A DNA stretch of 64,000 nt from Labia minor (GCA_963082975.1 OY720348.1:16488078-16552077), one strand, 5' to 3'; positions 46,420 through 57,811 are shown, counted from the stretch's first letter. Notes: generated from the letters alone by a model not told the origin. Program-made: numbers and translations.

Positions 46420-46861
46420 ACTTATTGACTAATTTTCGGTTTTTATAAGTTCGGTTTGGATATAAGAAAATTATTTAATTAATTTTTTAATTTTCATAAA
46501 TCCAAACTGAACTTATAAAAACCGAAAATTAGTGCGTCCTCTGGTAGTCAAACGGATAAAACATGCTATCTAAATAAAATATCTATGGATTTATATGCAA
46601 ACTTTAATAATTTTTATCTCGTAAACTAGAAGAGGGCCGAAAAAATTTCATAAAAAAAGTTTATTTGGAATTGCAAAAGGAACCTAGTGGTAAAGTATTA
46701 TCCAAATGCACGAAAATGCGTTTACTTGAATAATTACCATATATATATATATAATTTCATTTCAATTTACTTGAAATTAAATTTTTCATTTTGTTTTTTT
46801 AATTTTATTTCACTTATTTAGATTAAAGAATGAATTATGTATATTGGACAAGAGTTTATAC

Positions 46862-46895
<34 letters not shown>

Positions 46896-47833
46896 TCTTT
46901 TGTTGGCCAATTCCAAAAATATTACACCTGATTTGTATTTTATCAAAAAAAATATGCTTTTGATTCCCCTTTAGTAATACATCTGGCTAATTCTCACACT
47001 TATCAATGATAAGAACTGAGATTCCATTATAAAATATGATCAAATAGCAATTGAATCATTTATAAAAAAAAATTAATGAAATAAAATTGACGGTTGATAA
47101 GCTAGAAAAAAAGTGATAAGTGAATGGCTTTATTAAAATCTAAGAATAAATTGATAGATATTTCTATTCATTTTTTTTTATTTGTAAATTTAATTGGTTT
47201 TTGATAATGAAATAGGATTTTTATTTTTATAGTATACAATATAGTTTGAAAATAATAGTATGAATTTCGCCTATTAACAAAAGAACAACATACAAATATG
47301 TTTTTATTTTTAATTAATTTTAATTATATTATTTCTTTTAAAATATAAATATAATATAGGTTTTGATTATTTTTAAATAAAATTTTAATAAAAATATTTT
47401 GATATAAAACTACTATAATGAATTTAAAGTATTTTCTTTCAAACTAATAATATATATAATATGTCATGTCTCAAAGTTTTAAAATTTGTGTAGTGTGTAT
47501 GTGGTACATCTCTCAATAGGTTAACATGATCCATTTTGGGACTTTAGATATACCAGAAAAACTTTTATTTTAAAAAAATATATTGTGTTTAAAATATTTT
47601 TTTATTTAATTTACGTAGCCTATATTTATTATTATTTTTTCTTTAAGGGGCTGATTAGGCTTAGCAATAAAGAATATGAATAAAAAAAATCAAGCAATAT
47701 GTTATAAACAAAATTACAAAATATTAATATATTTTTAAGTTTTTACTTCTAATTCCTCTTTACTTGAAATAATTTTCTTTTTTTTTGAAGAAACACTTCC
47801 AAATAAACTGTAATTTATTTTTTGGGGATTCCC

Positions 47834-48233
47834 AAATCTCACAAAAAACAAAAAAAAAAAACAAAATTGAACGTGAAAATAACCCAAAAAATAATTTCTC
47901 ATAATAAAAAAAAAAATACTTTCACGGAAACTTAAACGAACAAATACTATATAGTCGGACAGGGGGCTGTCATCTAGACAAGACGTGTGTCAGCGGTAGT
48001 GTTACTGCCAAATGTTTTATCAGAGTTTCGGAACACTGTAAGTCTAAAATCTCTCACCCATTCTACCAAAAATATCAACATGGACTTTTAGTTACGCAAA
48101 CTAAGATCCAGAATCTCAAAAATTGCCCTTCTAAATAAACTTTCTTGAAATTGGCGCCAAAATGGGCGCCGAAACTTCAAGACAAATCTCACTATTAAAC
48201 ATGGAAATAACCCAAAAATAATTTCTCATAATA
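47834..48233. repeat. direct repeats of about 50 bp bracketing 300 bp
   Basis: AAATCTCAC followed by GAAAATAACCCAAAAAATAA occurs at 47834-47906 and again at 48184-48233. The intervening part is GC-richer (GGCGCCAAAATGGGCGCCGA near 48163, itself an inverted repeat). Could be a small element with its repeats; class unknown. Confidence 0.6.
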
Positions 48234-49066
48234 TAAATATAATATATATAATATATATTTAAGTTTGTGCATTGATAGATAATGAATTTTATCAACTTAA
48301 CTGTTTATATTTATTTTATATTAAACTAAACCTAAATTAAAAAGAAAAAAGTAAAATAGACGATTAATAAGAATAATTTAAATTTTAAATCCTCTGAGTG
48401 AAGCCAATAAAAATACCATATTATCCTGGATGAAAAAAGATCTTTATTTATATATTTAAATCCTTTGATAAATTTTGAAAAAAAACGAGTACCTCTCCGC
48501 CCAGGCCTAATCTTTTTAAATGAATAAAAAAAAAAAAAAAAAAAAAAAAACTACAAAAATCTTCTTCATTCAAAAATTACTTGTTTAAGGTTAGAGTTTG
48601 TTATCTATTAACTCTTTTCCTTTTTTCCCCCTTTTTTTTTATAATAAATTTTTATATACTTTTACTTATATTTTAAAATTATTAAACAATTATTACATAC
48701 CTAGAAGTCTAGAATTTCTAAGTGAATTTTCCACTTTTAATTATACTCGATGAAGTAAGTTAAGTAAATTGTAAATCCTTCTCTTATTAATGAATAAATT
48801 AAATTAATCCTGAAATTCAATAGAACAATGAATTCTTCTAAATTTGTTTATTTTCATTAAATATTTCTAATAGATGTTTGTGTTTGTTACTCGGTGTGGG
48901 AAAGATTCTTAATTATCTGAATACTTGATGAAGTTAAAAGCAACTGTTTATATATATATATATATATATATATACTTTAATTTCCCTAGATGCAAAGTTT
49001 CATAAATTAGAATATTATTATTATTATTATTATTTCTTATTTTGCATCTTAGATTTCAATATACTT

Positions 49067-49098
<32 letters not shown>

Positions 49099-49195
49099 GA
49101 TGTAAAAGAAATTTTTTGGAGTAAATATTCAGAGATCTATATCTAACATTTAATTTCATTCAAAGTTTTCTCTTCATAACGCTGGTCTTTTTAAC

Positions 49196-49236
49196 GACCC
49201 CTTTTTGATATTCTTAAACATAAAGAAAAAGGGGTC
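49196..49236. repeat. 11-bp perfect stem with 19-nt loop
   Basis: GACCCCTTTTT (49196-49206) and AAAAAGGGGTC (49226-49236). Confidence 0.85.
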
Positions 49237-50226
49237 AATTTCTATACAAAAAGTTTTTCCCTAAGTTTTAAACTCATTTTGTGGTAAGAGTCGGATTTCG
49301 TAAGTAGATTTTTCTCAAGTTTCATTTATAATTTTAAAATATTACAATTTTTGGATGAAAGTATCAGGCAAGGTTTTTTTTTATAGAAATGTGTATTAAA
49401 AAAAAAGAAAAGAAAATAACGTTAAGTATTACTTTCTTTTTTTTTATCATTGATTATGGATATTAAACAAAAGATTAATTTCAGTTCAAATTAAAAACAA
49501 ATGAAGGATTTACAATTTAATTAATTTTATTCCCTGTCCCGTTTTACTATCGTACGAAACTGGTTTTTAACTCAAAATTGGATTTATAACATACACACAT
49601 CAAATGATAGTTTACGATCAGACTGAATGATTTACTTCACTTAAATTAATGTTAAATAAATTTTAAGATCCCATTTGGTATTGTGGTATTAGAAAATGTT
49701 ATATATCTTTTACCATTATTTTTATTTTTATTATTATTATTATTATTATTATCAATTTATCTATTTTTTTTATTTTGATCATCAAATTTTAAACTCATTT
49801 TAATTAGTATTTGCAATTTTTAATTTAATTAAATGATTGAAAATTGAAATATAAATAAAAGAGAATGAAAGTTCAATAGATTTGGATCAGGACAGAGATT
49901 GATGTAGAAATGTGGTTGCTGCGGTCAATAACACAAAAAAAAAAAAGATTGATTAAATTATTTCAATGCAAGAGATTCGATTCATCCTGTAATTTAGAAT
50001 CAATTGTGAAATGGTAACCCACGGACCATATGTGGTCTGCAAAAAAGGCTGTAATATGTATTTAAATAAACCTAAATTTTACATTTTTTTCAAAAGAAAT
50101 AATGAATCTATCTATATAACTTTGTTCCTATTCATGAATGAAATTAATAATGATGAATTAAATTTTCTGTTTTATTATTATATTAATATAGTTAATTTTT
50201 TTAAAAGATTTAAATTTTTGGATAGT

Positions 50227-51109
50227 GCAAAGAAGAGAAAATTAGTCTTTCCATTTGATAAAGAAAAGGCTCATGTCGTTTAACTCTTCATATGAATCAT
50301 AAATACATAAATTAAGAAAACAAAAAAAAAAAATATTGTGTTAAAGGTATCGCGTTGCTATCAATTAATAAAAAGATAGACTACTAGCGGTAGTGGAAAT
50401 GTAAATACATTTTACAATTCAATGACTTCTATGCATCTCCAAACATAGTTGGGATGGCGAGGACACGTGGCTAGAATGGGAGAGGAAAGAATGGCGAAAA
50501 ATATATTGGTAGAAAGACCGATTGAGAAAAGTCCGCGGTGAATGGACAATATAGGAAAGGTCGTGAAAGAAATGGAAGAGGGTAGGGCTTGGATGGTTGT
50601 GGCTCAGGATAGGGATACTTGTAGAATTGTCCTTGCTGCGGCTAAGAACTTTCGAGTTCCGTAGAGCTACAAAGATAGCTATAGTTAGATAGATTTTACA
50701 ATTCAAATTTTAACAATAAAAAAAAATATTTAAGAAATGTATTTTATAATACAATATAATAAATAATAGATAAAATTTAGAATAAATTTTTATTATTAAA
50801 AATTTAAATTATTGTTTCGAAGGCATTGTTTTATCATCAGTCAAAAGTATGTATAATAATAACTATTAATATTTATATTCAACTTATTGTAACAAATTGA
50901 TATATATATATATATATATATATACTTGATGATATGAGGTAATCTGTTTCGAAGGCTTTGGCTTTATCATCAGTCGAATCGAAACATCCTATTTATGTTG
51001 GAATGTTAATATAGACAACGCCCTTCAGAGAAGTATTTAAGTAGGTTTGATTTTATTTAAATGAAATTCTTCAAAATAAGGACATTAAAGAATGTTGGGT
51101 GTTGGTTGT
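50227..51109 (-). repeat. right arm of the inverted duplication
   Basis: Reverse complement of 39004-40204 without its 215-bp insert. It contains the LINE 3' end and the two CTGATGA-GAAAC modules at 50814-50840 and 50946-50973 on the minus strand. At 51108 it abuts another LINE 3' fragment. Confidence 0.88.
50419..50672 (+). pseudogene. LINE ORF2 C-terminus (family F), best preserved
   Basis: The plus frame reads LGWRGHVARMGEERMAKNIL, VERPIEKSPR, one stop, MDNIGKVVKEMEEGRAW, MVVAQDRDTCRIVLAAAKNF and RVP before the terminal stop. This is the conserved tail after the reverse transcriptase in RTE/Jockey-like LINEs. Only one stop interrupts it. Confidence 0.88.
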
Positions 51110-51190
51110 GGCTCAGGATAGGGATAGTGGTAGAAATGTTGTTGCTGCTGCCAAAAACTTTCGAGTTCCGTAGAGCTACAAAGTTAGATA
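51105..51190 (+). pseudogene. LINE 3' end fragment (family F)
   Basis: GGTTGTGGCTCAGGATAGGG to CTTTCGAGTTCCGTAGAGCT, the last 25 codons and stop of the same LINE. Confidence 0.78.
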
Positions 51191-51359
51191 GATTACACAT
51201 TAATCTTATATTAAGATTATTTATTATTTATTCGTTCGATTTTATATTAAATATCTAAATTAATGTAGGTATAAATTTATAAATGTGTGTTATTTAATTG
51301 TTTCAATACACTACATTTTCGGTACTTTATTAAATCTTCTTTATGAATAAAAAGTAATT

Positions 51360-51740
51360 AAAGAATTTTTCTCATTTGAACTTTAGCGATTACCTTCCAA
51401 AGAAGGTTTGTCATATATTAGAATTAGTTTCAGAGATCTTCTGGACGTGAATACGAATTGGCATCAAGGATGTGGGGTGATTGGTCGATGGGGTGGTTTA
51501 CACTTTTTATGCACGCCATGTCCCGATGGGGTCTGTTCTCATCAGTTGATCTTGTGCTGCCACCAAATGAGAAATTCCTTTTTCGATTAGACTCGATATC
51601 ACTGTGATTAATGGTCAACGAGTGGACAAGCGAAAGGGCCATTGGGATTCCCATTTTCTCAGTTTCACCCCAAAACATTCCAGACACTCCATCCTACTGG
51701 ATTTACGAATTGCAACCTGAATAAAGTTGACCCGAGCTGC
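51360..51740. other. GC-richer repeat-poor island
   Basis: Unique in the window, with GTGGGGTGATTGGTCGATGG and CCATGTCCCGATGGGGTC. Overlapping 60- and 85-codon frames on opposite strands have no recognised domain. Confidence 0.38.
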
Positions 51741-51960
51741 GAATCCTATATTCTTTATTAATTACTTCTGGGCTTTCATATAGAATTAGTTTATTAAAAT
51801 TTATTATCGTGATCAAGATAACGAGAAGATTCTTCTTTTGATCTACTTCAGGGTCTATCTTCTTTATTTCCCCATTTCTCCTAATATGTAGAAATCATGT
51901 CTTTTATCTAAAACTTCCTGTTATATTTAATACATACATCGAATCCAATACTAAAATTAG

Positions 51961-52411
51961 CTGGAGTGTCTCCACTCGACTATCTCACAATTTGAATTGG
52001 ATTAAATAACATAATATATTATATTTAAATTAAATTTAATTAATTATAAATTATAAATAATAAATATTAAACCAGCGCATGTTTGGCTTTTTATTGATGG
52101 CACCATGGCACGTGTTGGCGCGTGAGATTTGCAGTGTTAAAAAATTAATTCTGGTACTTTCAGCAATTCAATCAAGCTGAAATTCTATATATAGCAGTTT
52201 TATACAATTATTAATCATGTGAAAAATTATCAAACATATATTTTTATTTTTACAGTCACTTTAGAGGAAAAAAATCAAAACGTTGTAGGTAATGACCCTC
52301 TTCCGGTTGAGCTACATTTCTCAAAAGTTGATAGAAAACTATGAATTTTGAATAATGTCCATGTACCAAATTTCATCATTCTAGCTCAAACCGTTTTTGC
52401 GTAATCTTGTC

Positions 52412-52474
<63 letters not shown>

Positions 52475-52603
52475 ACACACACAGACATTTTTCTCAACCT
52501 TAGTGAAAATGATTCAGGAACCTTCAAAACGTATAAAAACATCAAAATCTCAACATCGAAAATTTTCATGATCGCAATACTATCTCTGGCGAGATAGTAA
52601 AAA
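51961..52603 (-). mobile_element. family B element B3
   Basis: Complete: CTGGAGTGTCTCCACTC with CTATCTC at one end and GGCGAGATAGTAAAAA at the other, and a long (CA)n array at 52422-52485. Core AGCTACATTTCTCAAAAGTTG. Confidence 0.82.
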
Positions 52604-52604
52604 T

Positions 52605-52870
52605 CTGTATTGTCTCCACCCGAATATCTCGCAAGTTGAATTGGATTAATTAAAACATATAATATATATTTAAATTAAATATAATTAATTATAATTTATA
52701 AATTAAAATTAATAAATAATATTTATTGAACCAGCGCATGTTTGGCTCTTTGTTGATGGCACCACGTCACGTGTTGGCGCGTGAGGTTTGCAGTGTTAAA
52801 AAATTAATTCCGGTACTTTCAGCTATTCAATAAAGCTGAAATTCTATATAAAGATGTTTTATACAATTTT
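52605..52870 (-). mobile_element. family B partial copy B4, directly behind B3
   Basis: Begins with the hairpin end (TTGTCTCCACCCGAATATCTCG) one or two bases after B3 and stops in the core near TTTATACAATTTT. Same orientation as B3. Confidence 0.75.
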
Positions 52871-52874
52871 ATAT

Positions 52875-53400
52875 ATTATTAAAGATCTTAAAAAGAAATT
52901 CAATCATTTGTTTTATTTTTTTAATATGACTATTCTAATAATAATATTACTTTTATGTTTTAAATTGATAAACCTATAATAATATTATCATATTTTAGTA
53001 TATCTTACTATTTTATATTATATTTTATTAAATATTATTATTATTTTTTTTAAGAGAATGAATTAATTAATTTGAAGAATTGAACGGGACTCGCCGGCAC
53101 AATTTGGACGTTGCTGTTATTATAATCGAGTGATAAGCAAGTCGGCCAATTCCATGAAAAGGAATTTAAAAAAAATTAAAATATAAAAAAATAGAATTTA
53201 TTTAGTTTCTAATGAGCAGTGAAAAGGTTAAGACGCCAAGCTGGTTGAGTGAACCTTGCTAGGTAAGAAATACATGGATTTTTAATTATTATTAATAATA
53301 TAGAATACATTATATATAAGAATATTAATAAGTAAATATTAAGTATATATTATATAATTAATCCTCTGTACCTGGTTCATTTCATATCATTGCTAAATAA
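52875..53400. other. no gene recognised
   Basis: AT-rich with a GC-richer part at 53085-53160 (GGGACTCGCCGGCACAATTT). Nothing supported. Confidence 0.45.
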
Positions 53401-53404
53401 ATAA

Positions 53405-53997
53405 GCTGGAGTGTCTCTACTCGACTGTATCGCAATTTGTGTATTGGATTAAATAACATAATATATTATATTTAAATTAAATTTAATTAATTATAAATTA
53501 TAAATTAAAATTAATAAATAATATTTATTAAACCAGCGCATGTTTAGCTCTTTGTTGATGGCAGCACGTCACGTGTTGGCGCGTGAGATTTGCAGTGTTA
53601 AAAAATTAATTCCGGTACTTTAAGCGATTCAATTAAGCTGAAATTCTATATATAGCAGTTTTATACAATTTTTAATCATGTGAAAAACTATCCAACATAT
53701 ATGTTTATTTTTACGATCAGTTTAAAGGAATCAATCAATCAATCAAAACGTGATTGGTAATGACCCACTTCTCAAAAGTTGAAAGAAAACTACGAATTTT
53801 GAATAATGTCTGTTTACCAAATTTCATTATTCTAGTTCAAACCATTTTTGCGTAATCTTGTCTACATACACACATACACACACAGCCTTTTTCTCAAACT
53901 TAGTGAAAATGACTCGGGAACCTTCAAAACGTATAAAAACATCAAAATCTCGAGATCGAAAATTATCATGATCGCAATACTGACGAGATAGTAAAAG
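53405..53997 (-). mobile_element. family B element B5
   Basis: GCTGGAGTGTCTCTACTCGAC at one end, GACGAGATAGTAAAAG at the other. The (CA)n array is short (53868-53884). Flank AATATTAAAAAACCACAATG after the end matches B1. Confidence 0.78.
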
Positions 53998-53999
53998 TT

Positions 54000-54285
54000 T
54001 ATGAAAATATTAAAAAACCACAATGTAATGAAGCACACACACAAAATTTTCGTAATTCACAACTGAATTAAAAACGGTAATTAGTAAAAAACAAATATTC
54101 TTCGTTTATATTCTTATTAACAAACATAAAAATGATTATTACTTTAAAATTGTGAATATGTTAAATAAAAAAAATTTTGAGAGTAAAAATTATATATAGA
54201 TAAATTAAAACAAATGAATGACTTAATTAAATTAATTAAATAATATATATCGGATAACCACCTATTTAAAATAATTATACATTAA

Positions 54286-54317
<32 letters not shown>

Positions 54318-54680
54318 AAATTTATTTATTTATTTTTAATTAAATATATTGTAATTGGATGGCTTGTTACTATAACTTGAGTAAATTAAATTCCATCTCA
54401 AGGAGAGTTGTTGCTTTACGAAAATTAAGTTCCCGGATGTAATTCTAAAGAGAGGGTGGTATTGTCAATATTTTTATTATTAGAATTCATTTTGACTTAA
54501 TAATTACGGAGGGTATAAATTGATGAAAGAAATAAAGTGAAATATAACAGGGTAACAAAATGGAAAATATCTACCATGAGTTACATTAAAAACATCTAAA
54601 TTAATTTCAATTAAATCAATTTAAAAATGATAATAAAATTAAAATTTCTTATATTTCTTATATATATATATATATATCTT
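54000..54680. other. AT-rich stretch, no gene seen
   Basis: (TA)n at 54294-54318; a more complex part at 54355-54560. Nothing recognised. Confidence 0.5.
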
Positions 54681-55060
54681 ATCTTATTATAATGGCAAAA
54701 ATTGTATATATATATAATTTCATATGTATGTATGAAATGTGTGTAACATTATGAAGTTAGCTACAAATTTAGAATTTTACAATTTACAATTTCTGTCTCT
54801 CTAAGAAGAGTTTTATACCGCCGGCAGCAGATGATGACGGGAAAGGCTAGTATATATAGATTTGTATATTTTTGAGACATTAAACCTCGCTAAGGATTTT
54901 TTTGAAATTCGCACCATAGATAAATCTGTATTAGTTTCAGCCTCGGGAAAAATCATCTTTGTTTATTTTTTCTTAATTTAAAATAGTAAATTTAAATGAC
55001 GTCAGCAAAAATCCTAAATCAAAGAAAATTATACTGTATTAGATAAGTCCTGTCATTTGA
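54680..55060 (+). repeat. family E copy
   Basis: TCTTATCTTATTATAATGGC at 54677, TTAAACCTCGCTAAGG near 54882, CAGCCTCGGGAAAAATCATC near 54938. Middle differs: GGGAAAGGCTAGTATATA at 54838 looks like a Helitron-type CTAG end. Confidence 0.55.
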
Positions 55061-55253
55061 ATTTACTTTAATAAATAGATATTTTTATACTTCTCTTTTA
55101 GGAATTAAATCTTCATCTTATAAATTTCTAGATTGCTATAAAATTTACTTAAAAATTCAGGCTTTGATTAAGAGGTACAAATATATATACGGGATGTATG
55201 AAGGTAGGAGAGTAAGTTTATTTTATTTTTCATTTTATATTATATATTATATA

Positions 55254-55425
55254 TTTCATGAAAAACATAAAAATCACGAGGTTTTTGCAATTTTAGCAAA
55301 ACCAATAATTGATTCTGTTATAAAAGACTATAATGGGACTGTTTTTGATTATGGTCAAAGATTCTATGGAATTTCATTTTGGATTAAAGGTCGAATCCGA
55401 ATAGCCACTTTGATATTGTCCATAA
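55254..55425 (+). pseudogene. kinesin motor domain fragment (P-loop region), decayed
   Basis: The plus frame reads HKNHEVFAILAKPIIDSVI, then KDYNGTVFDYGQ. This matches the kinesin motor segment just before the nucleotide-binding P-loop, where kinesins have Y(N)GT(I/V)FAYGQT followed by GSGKT. Here the P-loop itself is GQRFYGISF instead of GQTxSGKTF: the lysine and threonine that bind ATP phosphates are lost, though the codons still line up. The continuing GRIR and ATLILSI may match the stretch after the P-loop (GIIPxxI). The fragment stops where family B element B6 begins at 55430. No other kinesin motifs (SSRSH, DLAGSE) were found nearby. It could be a relic of a retrocopy or a lost exon. 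The 143-codon frame through it is a fusion with B6 sequence. Confidence 0.65.
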
Positions 55426-55429
55426 TATT

Positions 55430-56010
55430 AATTTTTTACTATCTCGCCAGAGATAATATTGCGATCATGAAAATTTTTGATCTCGTGATTTTGATGTTTT
55501 TATACGTTTTGAAGGTCCCTGAGTCATTTTCACTAAGGTTGAGGAAAATGTCTGTGTGTATGTGTGTATTTAGACGCAAAAACGGTTTGAGCTAGAATAA
55601 TGAAATTTCCTATACGAGCATTATTCTAAATTCGTAGTTTTCTATCAACTTTTGAAAAATGTAGCTCATTCGGAAGAGGACCATTACCTACTACGTTTTC
55701 ATTTTCCCCCTCTAAACTGACCCTAAAAATAAAGATATATGTTTGATAGTTTTTCACATGATTAAAAATTGTATAAAACTGCTATATATCGAATTTCAGG
55801 TTGATTGAATCTCTGAAAGTACCAGAATTAATTTTTTAACACTGTAAATCACGCGTCAACACGTGACGGTGCCATCAACAAAAAGCCAAACATGCGCTGG
55901 TTTAATAAATATTATTTATTAATTTTAATTTATAATTTAATTAATTAAATATAATCTATGTTATTTAATCCAATTCAAATTGCGAGATAGTCGTATGGAG
56001 ACACTCCAGC
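55430..56010 (+). mobile_element. family B element B6
   Basis: ACTATCTCGC at 55438-55447 and GCGAGATAGTCG at 55982-55993, hairpin partly degraded (TATGGAGACACTCC). The microsatellite is reduced to TGTGTGTATGTGTG. Followed at 56017 by a short family E end (AAGTACCGAGTAGCGGCTCTG). Confidence 0.8.
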
Positions 56011-56129
56011 TTATTTAAAGTACCGAGTAGCGGCTCTGTGAACCAGGTTCTAAAAAAATATGGTTGGAAATTAATTCATTCATACATTTTTTAACCAAAT
56101 TGTATTTAAATACAACATCATACATTTTT

Positions 56130-56585
56130 ATTGCATGATCCAAGCTTTTCCTTTTAATTCTTGGAGGGTATTTTGTCCATTTTGAATGATAAATGTTTGC
56201 GAATTATCATTCATTTGATTTACATCCCTCGTTTTGGGCCTTCCCCTCCCTCACACTGAATACTAGCAATCGGATTTACATGCATTATTATGCAACAAAT
56301 GGGTCACTAAAGATGATGTCATCGCATGTAGTTTTTTTTTTTTTTTAAATGATGATTAACTAAATAACCTAATCTCTATAATCAGTTTTAGAGTACAATT
56401 TTGAGTTGACTAGATTGAAATCAACATTAAATAAAAATGAAAAATTACTCTCAACTTTTAATAAAGAATAATATTTGACATAAAATTTGTATAATATTTT
56501 ATGAGTATATATACTTATATATTGATTAATAAGATTTTGATATTGATTGTAACATCCAGAATATTTTGGAAACAATTTACAATTT
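56130..56585. other. no gene recognised
   Basis: Unique, somewhat GC-richer at 56150-56320; poly-T at 56333; AT-rich afterwards. Nothing supported. Confidence 0.4.
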
Positions 56586-56588
56586 TTT

Positions 56589-57172
56589 GGAGTATTGGAA
56601 TCGTCAAAAATTTCGACTTCGAGATTTCGATAGATCTTGACGTTTTAGACCTCCCTAAGTCGGAAAATACCATTTTCGAATGTCTGTGTGTGTGTATGTA
56701 TGGATGTATGGATGTATGTAATGTTTGTCTGTGAGCAAATTTACTCAGAAACTAATCAAGCTAGGACTTCGAAATTTGGTACACCGATATTATTCACAGT
56801 TTGTAGATTTCTATCAAAATTTCGTCAAAATCGGTTAACCGGAAGTGGTACTTTACCTACACTGGTTGCGTTTACCTTTCAAGTAAAGTACCAGTTTGCT
56901 TCGAGATATTTGCTTCCTATTTTGTATATAGATTTAAAAATATGAAAAAAATTCAGAAACCAAATTTCATCATGATCTGACTACCGGAAGTGACATTTTA
57001 CCTATACAAGTAGCGTTAGGTGTAAATTATAAATATATATATAATAGTGTTAAACCATTTTACTTTATAATTTAAATTAATTAGTTTGTTTATTTTTATT
57101 GTTGTTAAAACATAATAATAATAACCTAATTACCTATTTATATGCGGGAAAGTCTAGGGGAGGACACTCCCG
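56589..57172 (+). mobile_element. family C element C2, 5' truncated
   Basis: Begins at GGAGTATTGGAATCGTC without the ACTTTCCCGCATA end; the TATG array is short and imperfect (56694-56720). The 3' end is complete: TATGCGGGAAAGT at 57141-57153 and hairpin GGGAG-GACA-CTCCC. It shows the state of the family before the A2 insertion in C1. Confidence 0.8.
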
Positions 57173-57173
57173 A

Positions 57174-57300
57174 TTTTTACTATCTCGCCAGAGATAGTAT
57201 TGCGATCACGAAAATTTTCGATGTTGAGATTTTGATGTTTTTATACGTTTTGAAGGTTCCTGAATCATTTTCTCTAAGGTTGAGAAAAATGTCTGTGTGT

Positions 57301-57351
<51 letters not shown>

Positions 57352-57803
57352 GACAAGATTACGCAAAAACGGTTTGAGCTAGAATGATGAAATTTGGTAC
57401 ATGAGCATTATTCAAAATTCATAGTTTTCTATCAACTTTTGAGAAATGTAGCTCAACCGGAAGAGGGTCATTACCTACAACGTTTTGATTTTTTTTCCTC
57501 TAAAGTGTCCGTAAAAATAAAGATATATGTTTGATAATTTTTCACATGATTAATAATTGTATAAAACTGCTATATATAGAATTTCAGCTTGATTGAATTG
57601 CTGAAAGTACCAGAATTAATTTTTTAACACTGCAAATCTCACGCGCCAACACGTGCCATGGTGCCATCAATAAAAAGCCAAACATGCGCTAGTTTAATAT
57701 TTATTATTTATAATTTATAATTAATTAAATTTAATTTAAATATAATATATTATGTTATTTAATCTAATTCAAATTGCGAGATAGTCGAGTGGAGACACTC
57801 CAG
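57174..57803 (+). mobile_element. family B element B7, complete
   Basis: Reference copy. ACTATCTCGC (57179-57188) and GCGAGATAGT (57776-57785) are perfect inverted partners; hairpin GAGTG-GAGA-CACTC at 57787-57800. (GT)n array at 57295-57341. It begins one base after the 3' end of C2. Confidence 0.88.
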
Positions 57804-57811
57804 CTTATTTT

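Larger units (their letters stand above)
45300..46736. mobile_element. foldback element, interrupted copy
   Basis: The left arm AAGTAAACGC...GGATTTGGATAATACTTTACC is mirrored at the right end up to GCGTTTACTTGAATAATTA (46736), and the centre CTAATTTTCGGTTTTTATAA pairs with TTATAAAAACCGAAAATTAG across 46429-46525. Without the inserted hAT it would be about 550 bp. The copy at 22.6-23.0 kb has no insert. Confidence 0.85.
46740..50225. other. long AT-rich stretch with few features
   Basis: No gene is recognised. There are (TA)n runs at 46863-46886 and 48951-48974, long poly-A tracts at 48529-48550 and 49070-49097, an imperfect direct repeat at 47834-48233 and a hairpin at 49196-49236. The 90-codon plus frame at 50011-50283 ends inside the inverted-duplication arm and has no domain. 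Confidence 0.5.

Noticed and set aside
50011..50283. 90-codon plus frame
   Set aside because: Low-complexity AT-derived protein; its end overlaps the inverted-duplication arm and is not preserved as a frame in the other arm.
39004..51109. Inverted arms as terminal repeats of a Polinton/Maverick
   Set aside because: The spacer has none of the expected genes (polymerase B, integrase, capsid), the arms contain LINE fragments, and no 6-bp target duplication was seen.
55164..55595. 143-codon plus frame as a real gene
   Set aside because: Only the kinesin-like middle is meaningful; the 5' part is AT-rich filler and the 3' part is family B element sequence.
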